Shown here piece by piece: positions 7,855-16,463 of a stretch of 64,000 nucleotides of DNA. The notes under the pieces are model-generated. The model saw only the letters and a list, made by a program, of their open reading frames with translations. It was not told where the DNA came from and searched no databases. The stretch is from NCBI GenBank assembly GCA_900110595.1, contig FOEZ01000007.1, positions 186,001-250,000 of the forward strand, given 5' to 3'. The position numbers were made by a program, and so were the translations under genes. Each line of letters begins with the position of its first letter. Within the stretch, counting starts at the first letter, position 1. Source of the stretch: Arthrobacter sp. OV608 (lineage in GTDB: Bacteria; Actinomycetota; Actinomycetes; Actinomycetales; Micrococcaceae).

Positions 7855-8277
7855 CTACCGCCGGGTTCCGGTAATCCTGCCGGCCACGAGTGAGACCAGG
7901 GTGATGATGATCGCCGCCAAAACGGCGGTCCAGAAGAAGGAACCGATGGTGAAGTGCACCGGAGTGTAGCTGCTGATCCAGGAGGTCAGGTAGAGCATCG
8001 CAGCATTGATCACGATGGTGAACAGGCCGAGGGTCAGGATGGTAAGGGGCAGTGCCAGGAGGCTCACCAGGGGGCGGACCAAAGCATTTACCAGGCCGAA
8101 GATGAGGCCGATGAACAGGTAGGCCAGGACAATCCCGATGGTGTCCGTCCCCTGTGTCACGCCGGTCTTTGCCACCGCATCCGCTGTGGCGGAGCTGGAG
8201 ATCTCCAGCCCTGGCAGTATCCAGCCCGCCACCCAGAGGGCGAGGCCATTGATCAGTACCCGGGCAATCAGTCTCAT
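7855..8277 (-). CDS. Phage-holin-family (4_2) membrane protein
   Basis: A 140-residue protein with four hydrophobic segments (about residues 5-22, 45-66, 72-98 and 111-133). The segment GLIFGLVNALVRPLVSLLAL matches the conserved 'G..NalvrPll.ll..P' core of the phage holin 4 superfamily IV proteins found on many bacterial chromosomes. Despite the name, these are normal chromosomal membrane proteins of unknown role, and nothing phage-like lies nearby. It converges with the hydrolase gene upstream and is divergent from the aminotransferase gene. Confidence 0.82.
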   Translation of the reverse strand: MRLIARVLINGLALWVAGWILPGLEISSSATADAVAKTGVTQGTDTIGIVLAYLFIGLIFGLVNALVRPLVSLLALPLTILTLGLFTIVINAAMLYLTSWISSYTPVHFTIGSFFWTAVLAAIIITLVSLVAGRITGTRR

Positions 8278-8431
8278 AGGGCCATGGTTTCACACCGCCC
8301 TGAGGGTTGGCTCAAAGACAGAATGCCGGCCGCGGGCTCCCGGCTCGCCTTTCAGGTGCCCGAATCACTCAACCTGATCCCCGGCACAATCCAGCCTTCC
8401 CTCCGGCATCGGGAGAAGTAGGCTGGTCTCC

Positions 8432-9550
8432 ATGACGTCATCAAACGCCCTTGCCGGGGGTATCCAGCCGCGTCCTGTGGTGGCAAGGCTGCCACGCTAT
8501 GCCGCGGGCAAACCTCCCGTGGCCGTGGAGGGACTGGCCAGCTACAAGCTGTCGTCGAACGAAAACCCGCTGCCTCCCATCCCGGCGGTTGTCGAGGCCA
8601 TCGCGAGGCAAACGGACTTCAACCGCTACCCCGACCCGTTGAGCACCCGCCTGCGCACCGAGCTGGCCGGATTCCTCGATGTTCCTGCCGAGGATATTGT
8701 CACCGGCGCGGGCAGCCTGGGCGCGCTGAACCAGCTGCTGGCGGCGTTCGCGGGGCGGAATGAAGACGGCAAGCCGGATGAAGTGGTTTACGCCTGGCGC
8801 TCCTTCGAGGCCTACCCCATCAGCGTTGGCCTCTCGGGTGCAGACGGTGTTCCCGTCCCGCTGACCACCCAGGGCCGCCATGATCTCAAGGCCATGGCGG
8901 CGGCAGTCACAGCCCGAACCAAAGTCATCCTCCTGTGCACCCCGAACAATCCCACCGGTCCTGCCCTTCGTGCAGCTGAGACCGAGGCCTTCATCCGCTC
9001 TGTCCCGGCCGACGTGGTGGTGGTCATCGACGAGGCGTACCAGGAGTTCGTGCGCGAGCCCGGCGCAGTGGACGGGATCAGCCTCTACCGCAAGTACCCC
9101 AACGTGGTGGTGCTCCGTACCTTCTCCAAGGCACACGGTCTGGCAGGCCTGCGCGTTGGCTACAGCATCTCCAATCCGGAGCTGACGCAGCACCTGCGGG
9201 TCGCAGCCACACCCTTTGCCGTGTCGCAGATTGCGGAAACGGCAGCAATTGTTTCCCTCCAGAATTACCCCCAGGTTGTAGAAAGGGTACAAAGGCTGGT
9301 GGATGAGCGGGACCGGGTCACCGCAGGGCTGCGCAGCCTGGGCTGGGCTGTTCCCGACGCGCAGGGAAACTTTGTCTGGCTGGATCTCGGCGCCGACAGC
9401 ATAGGGTTCGCCGAACTGGCGGCCGCACAGGCACTGTCGGTGCGGGCATTTGCCGGCGAGGGAGTAAGGGTGAGCATCGGTGAGGAAGAGGCGAACAGCC
9501 GGTTTCTCGCGTTGTGTGCGAACTATACAAAGGCCCCGCGCGCTTCCTAG
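8432..9550 (+). CDS. Histidinol-phosphate / aromatic amino acid aminotransferase
   Basis: A 372-residue PLP-dependent class I/II aminotransferase of the HisC family. The ASNENP-type substrate motif appears as LSSNENPLPP, the PLP cofactor is held by YAWRSFEAY and LLCTPNNPTGP, VVVIDEAYQEFV supplies the ring-binding Asp, and LRTFSKAHGLAGLRVGY carries the Schiff-base lysine. It is not in a his operon, so it is more likely an aromatic aminotransferase (Pat/HisC2 type) than the histidine pathway enzyme. A TAGGCT box lies 7 nt before the ATG, so a leaderless transcript is likely. The 2-oxoacid dehydrogenase genes lie 150 bp downstream, but palindromes separate them. Confidence 0.88.
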   Translation: MTSSNALAGGIQPRPVVARLPRYAAGKPPVAVEGLASYKLSSNENPLPPIPAVVEAIARQTDFNRYPDPLSTRLRTELAGFLDVPAEDIVTGAGSLGALNQLLAAFAGRNEDGKPDEVVYAWRSFEAYPISVGLSGADGVPVPLTTQGRHDLKAMAAAVTARTKVILLCTPNNPTGPALRAAETEAFIRSVPADVVVVIDEAYQEFVREPGAVDGISLYRKYPNVVVLRTFSKAHGLAGLRVGYSISNPELTQHLRVAATPFAVSQIAETAAIVSLQNYPQVVERVQRLVDERDRVTAGLRSLGWAVPDAQGNFVWLDLGADSIGFAELAAAQALSVRAFAGEGVRVSIGEEEANSRFLALCANYTKAPRAS

Positions 9551-9576
9551 CACTTAACAAGTAGCTTTGCGCTTAG

Positions 9577-9604
9577 TTACTGAGGATAAAGTTAGGATCA
9601 GTAA
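9577..9604 (+). promoter_or_regulatory. TTACTGA/TCAGTAA inverted repeat
   Basis: A perfect 7-bp inverted repeat with a 14-nt spacer, 27 bp past the aminotransferase stop and 95 bp before the E1alpha start. The half-site spacing suits an operator in the E1alpha promoter region. No regulator gene is adjacent. Confidence 0.4.
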
Positions 9605-9610
9605 GCCAAC

Positions 9611-9652
9611 ATATATGCCGTAAGGGGAATCTATTCCCTTTACGGCATATAT
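9611..9652. promoter_or_regulatory. Twenty-base-pair near-perfect palindrome before the E1alpha gene
   Basis: Arms 9611-9630 (starting ATATATGCCGTAAGG) and 9633-9652 pair at 19 of 20 positions around a CT loop. It ends 47 bp before the ATG at 9700. The AT-rich ends and lack of a one-sided T-run fit either an operator or a bidirectional terminator for the aminotransferase gene. It could also form a hairpin in the 5' leader of the dehydrogenase mRNA. Confidence 0.55.
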
Positions 9653-9699
9653 CCCAGCGACATTGCATTGCATCCGGATGCGGCAAGCAAGGAGACGGT

Positions 9700-10968
9700 A
9701 TGGGCACACATCTGCCTTCCACCGAGTTCGACGGAACAGCTGTAGACGATCAGCGCGAGGCTGATGCCGAAGCAGTCATGGGTGAGCCCCCGGCACCGAT
9801 GGTCCAGCTCCTCGGCCCGGACGGGAAGCTGGGCTTCGATCCCGTGTTTACGGACTACGCCAGGAAACTGACCCCGGAGGTGCTCCGCGGACTTTACGCT
9901 GACATGGCCGCCATCCGCCGGTTCGATGTCGAAGCAACTGCCCTGCAGCGCCAGGGCCAGCTGGCCCTCTGGGTTCCACTGACAGGCCAGGAAGCCGCGC
10001 AGATTGGTTCCGGCCGCGCAAGCCAGCCGCAGGACTACATCTTCCCCACCTACCGTGAACACGGTGTTGCCCTTACCCGCAACGTGGACTTGGCCGAGCT
10101 CCTGCGCCAGTTCCGGGGTGTTTCCAACGGCGGCTGGAACCCCAAGGACACCAACTTCCACCTGTACACCCTGGTCCTGGCAGCACAGACACTTCACGCG
10201 GTGGGATATGCCATGGGAATCCAGCGGGACCAGAAACTGGCCGCCACTGCCGCCGGAACCGGAAATCCGGCCGCTGAGCCGGCCGCGGCGGTAATCGCCT
10301 ACTTCGGTGACGGCGCCAGCTCTGAAGGCGACGTCCACGAATCCATGGTGTTCGCCTCCTCCTACAACGCCCCCGTGGTGTTCTTCTGCCAGAACAACCA
10401 CTGGGCGATCTCTGTCCCCACCGAAGTGCAGACCAAGGTGCCGCTGTCCAACAGGGCCAAGGGGTACGGCTTCCCCGGTATCCGGGTTGACGGCAACGAC
10501 GTCATCGCGGTCCACGCCGTCACGGAATGGGCCCTCGAGCACGCACGCCAGGGCAAGGGACCGGTCCTGATTGAGGCCTTCACCTACCGGGTGGGCGCGC
10601 ACACCACAGCGGACGACCCCACCAAGTACCGGCAGGCAGCAGAAGAGGACGCCTGGAAGGCCAAGGATCCCCTGGCCCGCCTGGAGAAGTACCTGCGCTC
10701 CGAAGGCATGGCGGACCAAGAATTCTTCGCCAAGGTCAAAGCCGATGGGGATGAGCTCGCCGCCTACGTCCGCCGCACCACGCACGACCTCGAGACCCCG
10801 GACATCCGCACCGCCTTTGCCAACACGTACGCTGAAGCCCATCCACTGGTAGCCGAAGAACTCGCATGGTTCGAGGAATACTCCGCCGGGTTTGCAGGTG
10901 AGGAGCCGGCAGCAAATCAGGCCCGGCAGGCAGTAACCGCCCAGGCGTCCCCAAAGGCAGGCCACTGA
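9700..10968 (+). CDS. pdhA: 2-oxoacid (pyruvate or branched-chain) dehydrogenase E1 subunit alpha
   Basis: A 422-residue thiamine-diphosphate enzyme subunit. With E1beta it decarboxylates a 2-oxoacid and passes the acyl group to lipoyl-E2. The diphosphate/Mg motif is YFGDGASSEGDVHESMVF, ending in CQNNHWAIS (GDG-x..-NN). RREFD-type residues before it (AAIRRFDVEATALQ) and the YREHG loop fit the family. An N-terminal extension of about 45 residues precedes the core. AAGGAGA gives a good ribosome-binding site. Its stop overlaps the E1beta start (TGATG). The actinobacterial set at this position is often a branched-chain (Bkd) complex, so the substrate remains open between pyruvate and branched-chain oxoacids. 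Confidence 0.88.
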   Translation: MGTHLPSTEFDGTAVDDQREADAEAVMGEPPAPMVQLLGPDGKLGFDPVFTDYARKLTPEVLRGLYADMAAIRRFDVEATALQRQGQLALWVPLTGQEAAQIGSGRASQPQDYIFPTYREHGVALTRNVDLAELLRQFRGVSNGGWNPKDTNFHLYTLVLAAQTLHAVGYAMGIQRDQKLAATAAGTGNPAAEPAAAVIAYFGDGASSEGDVHESMVFASSYNAPVVFFCQNNHWAISVPTEVQTKVPLSNRAKGYGFPGIRVDGNDVIAVHAVTEWALEHARQGKGPVLIEAFTYRVGAHTTADDPTKYRQAAEEDAWKAKDPLARLEKYLRSEGMADQEFFAKVKADGDELAAYVRRTTHDLETPDIRTAFANTYAEAHPLVAEELAWFEEYSAGFAGEEPAANQARQAVTAQASPKAGH

Positions 10969-11948
10969 TGACCACCATGACCATTGCCAAGGCCATTAAC
11001 GAAGGCCTCCGCACCGCCCTGACGGACCACCCCAAGTCCCTGCTGATGGGCGAAGACATCGGCGCCCTGGGCGGCGTCTACCGCGTGACGGACGGCCTGA
11101 TCGGCGAGTTCGGTCCCGACCGCGTCGTGGACACTCCGCTGGCCGAATCCGGCATCATCGGCACGGCCATCGGACTGGCGCTGCGGGGCTACACCCCGGT
11201 ATGCGAGATCCAGTTCGACGGCTTCGTATTCCCGGGGTTCAACCAGATCACCACGCAGCTGGCAAAGATCCACTCCCGCAGCAACGGCAACCTCAGCGTC
11301 CCCGTGGTCATCCGCATCCCCTACGGCGGGGGCATCGGATCCATCGAGCACCACTCCGAATCGCCCGAGGCGCTCTTCGCCCACACTGCGGGGCTCCGGA
11401 TCATCACCCCGTCCAACCCCCACGACGCCTACTGGATGATCCAGCAGGCAGTCCAGTGCCAGGACCCCGTGATCGTTTTCGAACCGAAGCGGCGCTACTG
11501 GCTCAAGGGCGAGGTTGACGTTGAGGCTCCCGGCGCGGCCGGTGACCCCTTCAAGGCCCATGTCCTGCGAACCGGCACGGACGCCACCATTGTGGCCTAC
11601 GGACCGCTGGTTCCGGTGGCCCTCGCGGCAGCCAACGCCGCAGAGGAAGACGGACACAGCCTGGAGGTCATCGACCTGCGCTCCATCTCGCCCATCGACT
11701 TCGACACCGTCACCGCGTCGGTCCAAAAGACCGGCAGGCTGATTGTGGCACACGAGGCCCCCACCTTCGGCGGGATCGGCGGCGAGATTGCGGCCCGGAT
11801 CAGTGAGCGCGCATTCCACTCGCTGGAGGCACCCGTGATCCGCGTCGGTGGCTTCCACATGCCCTACCCCGTTGCCAAGGTGGAGGAAGACTACCTTCCG
11901 GACATCGACCGCATCCTCGAGGCGCTGGACCGCGCCCTCTCCTACTGA
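10968..11948 (+). CDS. 2-oxoacid dehydrogenase E1 subunit beta
   Basis: A 326-residue transketolase-like partner of E1alpha. The start [20 protein letters not shown] and [17 protein letters not shown] are standard E1beta segments. [27 protein letters not shown] and the later [16 protein letters not shown] region shape the active-site channel, and [16 protein letters not shown] lies near the substrate site. The one-nucleotide overlap with E1alpha and the 7-nt gap to E2 indicate one operon with balanced expression. The E3 (lipoamide dehydrogenase) gene is not in the window. Confidence 0.92.
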   Translation: MTTMTIAKAINEGLRTALTDHPKSLLMGEDIGALGGVYRVTDGLIGEFGPDRVVDTPLAESGIIGTAIGLALRGYTPVCEIQFDGFVFPGFNQITTQLAKIHSRSNGNLSVPVVIRIPYGGGIGSIEHHSESPEALFAHTAGLRIITPSNPHDAYWMIQQAVQCQDPVIVFEPKRRYWLKGEVDVEAPGAAGDPFKAHVLRTGTDATIVAYGPLVPVALAAANAAEEDGHSLEVIDLRSISPIDFDTVTASVQKTGRLIVAHEAPTFGGIGGEIAARISERAFHSLEAPVIRVGGFHMPYPVAKVEEDYLPDIDRILEALDRALSY

Positions 11949-11955
11949 GGACACC

Positions 11956-13455
11956 ATGACCCTGAACAAGTTCAACCTCCCTGACGTGGGCGAGGGCCTC
12001 ACTGAGGCGGAAATCGTCTCCTGGAAAGTGAAGCCCGGTGACGCAGTAGCCATCAACGACGTCCTCTGCGAGATCGAGACCGCCAAGTCGATCGTGGAAC
12101 TGCCCTCACCCTTTGCCGGCACCGTCAGCGAACTTTTGGTCCCCGAAGGCATCACCATCGACGTTGGTACAGCCATCATCAGCGTCAGCGACGAGGTTTC
12201 CGGCGACCCCACGCCGGCTGACGTGCGGGCTCCCGAAGCCCCCGTCCAGCCGCTGTACGGCAAGCTCCCCGCGGACGTACCGGAAGAAGCAACGGCCGGC
12301 GGCGGCGGGCCGGGCAGTCCCCTGGCCGGCGGTCCGCTGGTGGGTTCCGGACCCAAGGCAGACGCCGTCAAGCGCCGGCCGCGGAAGACCGCGCCCGCCG
12401 ACGCCCACACGCTCAACGCCCCGGAGGTGGAGCCCGTCCAGCCCCGCTCCTCCAACAGCGACGCGTCGGAACCGGAGAGTGCGCCAGCCGCCGCAGCAGG
12501 CCCAACCGGCGAAACCCTGGACCAACGGCCCACGTTCGGCGGTGCCATCACCGGACTCGTCAACAAGGTCCTGGCAAAACCTCCGGTCCGCAAGATCGCC
12601 CGCGACCTGGGCATCGACCTGGCAGACGTCGTGGCAACAGGCCTGCGCGGCGAGGTGACCCGCGAGGACCTGGTCAGCTACCAGGCACAACGGGACGCCG
12701 AACTGGACAAGGCGGACGGATTCTGGGGCAAGGCCGGAAAGCCCCAGGACCAGCGCATCGAGCAGATCCCCGTCAAGGGGGTCCGCAAGGCGACGGCCAA
12801 GGCAATGGTGGACTCGGCCTTTTCGGCACCGCACGTGAGCATCTTTGTGGACGTGGACGCCAGCCGCACCATGGAATTCGTCAAGCGGCTCAAGGCCTCC
12901 AGGGACTTCGAAGGCATCCGTGTCTCCCCCCTGCTCATCCTCGCCAAGGCCGTGATCTGGGCGGCTGCCCGGAACCCCAGCGTCAACGCCACCTGGGTGG
13001 ACACCGCTGAAGGTGCCGCCGAAATCCATGTGAAGCACTACATGAACCTGGGTATCGCCGCGGCAACACCGCGCGGCCTGATGGTGCCGAACATCAAGAA
13101 CGCGCAGGACCTGTCGCTGAAGGAGCTGGCGCTGGCCCTGAACAACCTGGCCACCACGGCAAGGGCCGGAAAGACCCAGCCTGCTGAAATGCAGGGCGGA
13201 ACTCTGACCATTACCAACATCGGCGCGCTGGGCATCGACACCGGCACGCCGATCATCAACCCCGGCGAAGTGGCCATCGTGGCCTTCGGAACCATCAAGC
13301 AGAAGCCCTGGGTGCTGGACGGGGAAGTGATCCCGCGCTGGATCACCACCCTGGGCGGCTCGTTCGACCACCGCGTGGTGGACGGTGACCTGTCCGCCCG
13401 CTTTATGGCCGACGTCGCCGCCATCCTGGAGGAGCCGGCGCTCCTGCTGGATTAG
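11956..13455 (+). CDS. Dihydrolipoamide acyltransferase (E2) of the 2-oxoacid dehydrogenase complex
   Basis: A 499-residue multidomain core enzyme. One lipoyl domain spans about residues 4-78 with the lipoylated lysine K44 in [10 protein letters not shown] long Pro/Ala/Gly linker follows. The peripheral subunit-binding domain, which docks E1 or E3, is at about 211-245 ([19 protein letters not shown]). The catalytic domain runs from about 265 to the end, with the active histidine in [10 protein letters not shown]. One lipoyl domain is the usual number for branched-chain or corynebacterial-type E2. The ATG at 11956 follows GAGGACACC. It is the third gene of the operon. Confidence 0.93.
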   Translation: MTLNKFNLPDVGEGLTEAEIVSWKVKPGDAVAINDVLCEIETAKSIVELPSPFAGTVSELLVPEGITIDVGTAIISVSDEVSGDPTPADVRAPEAPVQPLYGKLPADVPEEATAGGGGPGSPLAGGPLVGSGPKADAVKRRPRKTAPADAHTLNAPEVEPVQPRSSNSDASEPESAPAAAAGPTGETLDQRPTFGGAITGLVNKVLAKPPVRKIARDLGIDLADVVATGLRGEVTREDLVSYQAQRDAELDKADGFWGKAGKPQDQRIEQIPVKGVRKATAKAMVDSAFSAPHVSIFVDVDASRTMEFVKRLKASRDFEGIRVSPLLILAKAVIWAAARNPSVNATWVDTAEGAAEIHVKHYMNLGIAAATPRGLMVPNIKNAQDLSLKELALALNNLATTARAGKTQPAEMQGGTLTITNIGALGIDTGTPIINPGEVAIVAFGTIKQKPWVLDGEVIPRWITTLGGSFDHRVVDGDLSARFMADVAAILEEPALLLD

Positions 13456-13520
13456 GAAACATTGTCATCAACGCCGCCGCCATCCGTGCCAAAAACCGGA
13501 TTGCCGGCTGGATCACCGAG

Positions 13521-14078
13521 GTGTTCCAGCCGCCGGTGGTGGTGAGTGTGCAGCTTCTGGTCAGCCCCCTCACCCAGCCGGGGTTTCCCGGCACCATGGC
13601 TTACGGAGCGCTGGCAGCATTGTTCGTCTGCGTCATCCCGCTGCTCCTGCTCCTGGTCCTGGTGCGGCTGGGAAAAGTTGCCGATCATCACGTCAGCGAC
13701 CGGAAGCAGCGCGCGCCCGTGCTGCTGATGGCGCTGGGATCGATCGTGGCAGGACTGCTGGTGCTGGCGGCTGCAGGGGCGCCGGAGAGCGTCGTTGCCA
13801 TGGTTCTTGCCGTGGTGGGCGGGGTGGTGGTGTTGGCCGGCGTCAGCCCGTTCTGGAAGATCAGCGGGCATGCGGCCGCGATATCCTCGTCCGCCGTGAT
13901 TGCCGTCATGATGCTCGGCCCGGCCTGGCTTCCGTTGCTCCTGCTTATCCCCGCCGTGGCCTGGTCCCGCGTGGTGCTGCGGGCCCACACGGTGGCCCAG
14001 GTGGTTGCAGGGTCACTGTTCGGCGGCGTGGTGATGGCCGGTATCTGGTGGCTGCTGCAAGGTTGGATGGTGCCTTAG
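13521..14078 (+). CDS. PAP2-like phosphatase family membrane protein
   Basis: At least 185 residues with several hydrophobic helices. The three PAP2 motifs are recognisable: DRKQRAPVL (K-x6-RP-like), ISGHAAA (PSGH-like) and SRVVLRAHTVAQVVAG (SR-x5-H-x3-D-like, with Gln where Asp is expected). These enzymes act on isoprenoid or lipid phosphates at the membrane. The first canonical start is the GTG at 13521, but the frame stays open upstream, and residues like NAAAIRAKNRIAGWITE look coding. Translation may begin at an ATT at 13461, 5 nt after the E2 stop. The missing final Asp and the start problem make an altered activity possible. Confidence 0.72.
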   Translation: MFQPPVVVSVQLLVSPLTQPGFPGTMAYGALAALFVCVIPLLLLLVLVRLGKVADHHVSDRKQRAPVLLMALGSIVAGLLVLAAAGAPESVVAMVLAVVGGVVVLAGVSPFWKISGHAAAISSSAVIAVMMLGPAWLPLLLLIPAVAWSRVVLRAHTVAQVVAGSLFGGVVMAGIWWLLQGWMVP

Positions 14079-14101
14079 CCCGGGGAACGAACCCGGGAGC
14101 C

Positions 14102-14548
14102 TCAGAAAGTCGAGTAAGCGGTAAGCATTTCGATAGTGGTGGGATCGGCCATGGTTCCAAGGGAAACGGCTGCAGCGATCATCAGCCCGCCTAGTACGGC
14201 TCCCGCGCTGCCCAGGGCGGTCAGGAGCTTCCAGTCTTCCCGCAGAACGCTGGCCACAGTGGCCGGCATGTCCAGGCCGGGAACAATCAGGTTGGGCGCG
14301 CTGTCCACGCTTCCGTCATCCAGGAGTGCAACCACGGTGCCGTTGCCGCGGTCAACCCGCATAGAGCAGATGTGGTTACCGTGCCGGGCCAGGAGGATGT
14401 CGTGGCCTACGAGCTGGCGGCGCTGGAGAGTGAGCAATGGGGCCCCTTGATAATGGAGGAAGGTGGGTGTCCGCGCCGTTGGGGGCTTATCCAATTTTAT
14501 CGTTGCGCCCACAGCATAAAGGGCGTAAAAGGGCGTGAGAACGGACAC
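14102..14548 (-). CDS. Hypothetical membrane-anchored protein
   Basis: About 148 residues from a GTG at 14548. The first 85 residues are soluble and beta-rich (including LTLQRRQLVGHDILLARHGN), and a single strong membrane helix follows near the C-terminus (LLTALGSAGAVLGGLMIAAA). The frame continues open upstream into the UspA gene, so the exact start is uncertain. A 12-bp inverted repeat lies inside the coding region. No family is recognised. It lies 46 nt downstream of the UspA gene on the same strand and may be co-transcribed with it. Confidence 0.55.
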   Translation of the reverse strand: MSVLTPFYALYAVGATIKLDKPPTARTPTFLHYQGAPLLTLQRRQLVGHDILLARHGNHICSMRVDRGNGTVVALLDDGSVDSAPNLIVPGLDMPATVASVLREDWKLLTALGSAGAVLGGLMIAAAVSLGTMADPTTIEMLTAYSTF

Positions 14549-14594
14549 CCACCGGGGCGACTTCCGCCACCCCGGGGCGTGTCCGCGGTAACTG

Positions 14595-15023
14595 TCAGTC
14601 GGCGTCGTAGGTGTTGGCGATGTAGACGTCGCAGGGAGCGTTGTGGGCCACGCTGTTGGCAACGCTGCCCAGCACCCGGCCAATACCCTGCATCCGCCGG
14701 TTGCCAACCACGATGATCCGCGCTTCCATCCGCAGGGCCTCCTTGATGAGGGCGTCCGCCGGGCGCCCACGGGCTGCGGAGTAGGTCACCTTGATGTCCC
14801 GGCCCAGGGATTCGGCAACGGTGCGGGCCACATGCTCAGCGGCGTCGGCGTCGGAAACGATCCACTGGTCGCTGCCGCTGCCGAAGACTTCGGTGCGGTC
14901 GCTGTCAAAGGCCGAGACCACGTGAAGTGACGCGCCCAGCGCGGCAGCCAGGTCCCGGGCCGACTCTGCAGCCTTCTTTGCCGTACCGCTGCCGTCCACC
15001 CCTACAACGATGATTCCGCTCAT
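14595..15023 (-). CDS. Universal stress protein (UspA family)
   Basis: A 142-residue single-domain UspA protein. The N-terminal IIVVGVDGSGTAKKA holds the first nucleotide-binding strand and Asp. The C-terminal ARIIVVGNRRMQGIGRVLGS followed by SVAHNAPCDVYI matches the G-2x-G-9x-G-(S/T) ATP-binding motif, so it is likely an ATP-binding Usp. The ATG at 15023 has a clear AAGGAGC site; the longer frame upstream is ignored. Such proteins respond to starvation, oxidative stress or low oxygen, but nothing here shows the trigger. Confidence 0.92.
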   Translation of the reverse strand: MSGIIVVGVDGSGTAKKAAESARDLAAALGASLHVVSAFDSDRTEVFGSGSDQWIVSDADAAEHVARTVAESLGRDIKVTYSAARGRPADALIKEALRMEARIIVVGNRRMQGIGRVLGSVANSVAHNAPCDVYIANTYDAD

Positions 15024-15072
15024 GTATTGCTCCTTTGCTTGGTATGCGGGCTTAAGTCCGGTGAGCCCTACG

Positions 15073-16365
15073 CTACAGCCCGGCGATGGCTTCCCGCAGT
15101 ACCGGCGCCAGCCGGCGCACACCCTCGGTGATCGCCTCCGGAGGCACGGCGCTGTAGGCGAGGCGCAGTTTATTGGACGGCTCGTCCGACGGCGTGAAGG
15201 CGGCGCCGGGGATGAACACCACTCCGGCGTCGATCGCCTTGTGCAGCAGCGGGTAGGTGTCTACGCCCTCGGGCAGTGTCACCCAGACGAAAAAGCCGCC
15301 TTCGGGAGTGGTCCAGCTGGTCCCCGGGGGCATGTGCTCCTCGAGGGCATCGAGCATGGCGCGGCAGCGTTCGGCGTACAGTCCGCGGTAGGTCTCCACC
15401 TGGCCCTTCCAGTCATACTCCCGCAGGTACGCGGAAACCATCATCTGGTTCAGCGCGGGCGGGCAGAGCGTGACCGATTCTGCCGCAAGGTAATACCGGC
15501 GCTGGAGATGCTCCGGAACCAGGGCCCACCCAATGCGCAGGCCCGGGGCGAAGATCTTGGAGAAGGACCCCAGGTAGATAACGTCCCCTGGATTCTCCGC
15601 GCGGAGCGGTGGAAGCAGTTCGCCTTCGAAGCGCAGGAGCCCGTACGGGTTGTCTTCCAGGACCAGAATATTCGCCCTGCTGCATATATCCACGATTTGT
15701 TGCCGCCGGCTCCGGGCGAGGGTAATGCCGGAGGGGTTGTTGAAGTTGGGGATCGTGTACAGGAACTTGATGTTTTTCCCGGCCAGCTGCAGGGCCGCGA
15801 TCCTGGCCTCCAGCAGGTCCGGGACCAGGCCGTCCTGGTCCATCTCCACCGTTTCCACCTGGACCTGGTACGCCTCGAAGGTATTCAGGGCGCCCACGTA
15901 GGTGGGGTCTTCCACCAGGACCACATCTCCGGGGTTGCAGAAGACTTTGGTGGCCACATCCTGCGCGGACTGCGATCCTGCGGTGATCACCACGTTTTCG
16001 GGCCGTGCGTCCAGGATGCCTTCTGCCGCCATCACGTCGCAGATCTGCTCACGGAGTTCCTGGGTGCCTTGCCCGCTGCCGTACTGGAGGGCGGTCAGGC
16101 CGTCCGTGGCGATGATGGCGGCAGCGGTGGCGGCCAGCCGGTCGAGGGGCAGGGACTGCAGGTAGGGGCTTCCGCCGGCAAGCGAAACAAGTCCGGGGCG
16201 CAGGGAAATATCAAAGACATCCCGGACGGCGGACTGGCGTATGTTGGCTGCGCGCTCTGAGAACAAATCCTCATGGCGGTGGGCGGACGTGGCCGCCCGC
16301 TCGATGGCATCAATGGCTTCTGCGGGCAGCGTCCGTGCTGCGGCGTCCAGTGTCTCATGGGTCAC
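15073..16365 (-). CDS. PLP-dependent aminotransferase, 2-aminoadipate/MocR-core type
   Basis: About 430 residues of class I aminotransferase without an N-terminal GntR domain. It opens with SLRPGLVSLAGGSPYLQSLP, continues through YGSGQGTQELREQI, VVITAGSQSAQDV and PNFNNPSGITL (PLP and substrate contacts), and has the Schiff-base lysine in YLGSFSKIFAPGLRIGW. This pattern fits 2-aminoadipate or valine/aromatic aminotransferases. The frame is open far upstream, but the GTG at 16365 sits 6 nt after a TATCCT box, so I place the start there as a leaderless gene. The amino donor is unknown. Confidence 0.85.
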   Translation of the reverse strand: MTHETLDAAARTLPAEAIDAIERAATSAHRHEDLFSERAANIRQSAVRDVFDISLRPGLVSLAGGSPYLQSLPLDRLAATAAAIIATDGLTALQYGSGQGTQELREQICDVMAAEGILDARPENVVITAGSQSAQDVATKVFCNPGDVVLVEDPTYVGALNTFEAYQVQVETVEMDQDGLVPDLLEARIAALQLAGKNIKFLYTIPNFNNPSGITLARSRRQQIVDICSRANILVLEDNPYGLLRFEGELLPPLRAENPGDVIYLGSFSKIFAPGLRIGWALVPEHLQRRYYLAAESVTLCPPALNQMMVSAYLREYDWKGQVETYRGLYAERCRAMLDALEEHMPPGTSWTTPEGGFFVWVTLPEGVDTYPLLHKAIDAGVVFIPGAAFTPSDEPSNKLRLAYSAVPPEAITEGVRRLAPVLREAIAGL

Positions 16366-16371
16366 ATCCAC

Positions 16372-16403
16372 AGGATACAGCCGGGAGTTGCCGACTAGGC
16401 AAC
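16372..16403 (-). promoter_or_regulatory. Promoter with GTTGCC/GGCAAC palindrome
   Basis: Read on the minus strand, TATCCT (16372-16377) is the -10 box, 6 nt before GTG 16365. The perfect inverted repeat GTTGCCgactaGGCAAC (16387-16403) lies just upstream, where a -35 box would be. A repressor site is likely. The same half-sites recur around the Lrp promoter at 57.9 kb. Confidence 0.45.
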
Positions 16404-16463
16404 ATCCGTTTATTTGAAGCTCGATCGGTGGACAACGTGGAGGAACAGGAGCACGTGGGCCGG

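Noticed and set aside
7855..8277. Prophage remnant suggested by the holin-family protein
   Set aside because: The holin 4_2 superfamily is common on bacterial chromosomes and no other phage gene, attachment repeat or integrase is near.
8441..9553. 370-codon frame antisense to the aminotransferase gene
   Set aside because: It covers the complete gene on the other strand, where all PLP motifs are present; the antisense product has no recognisable feature.
9640..12614. Long antisense frames (441 and 565 codons) opposite the E1alpha/E1beta/E2 genes
   Set aside because: They arise from third-position GC bias; the plus-strand genes have full motifs and operon overlaps.
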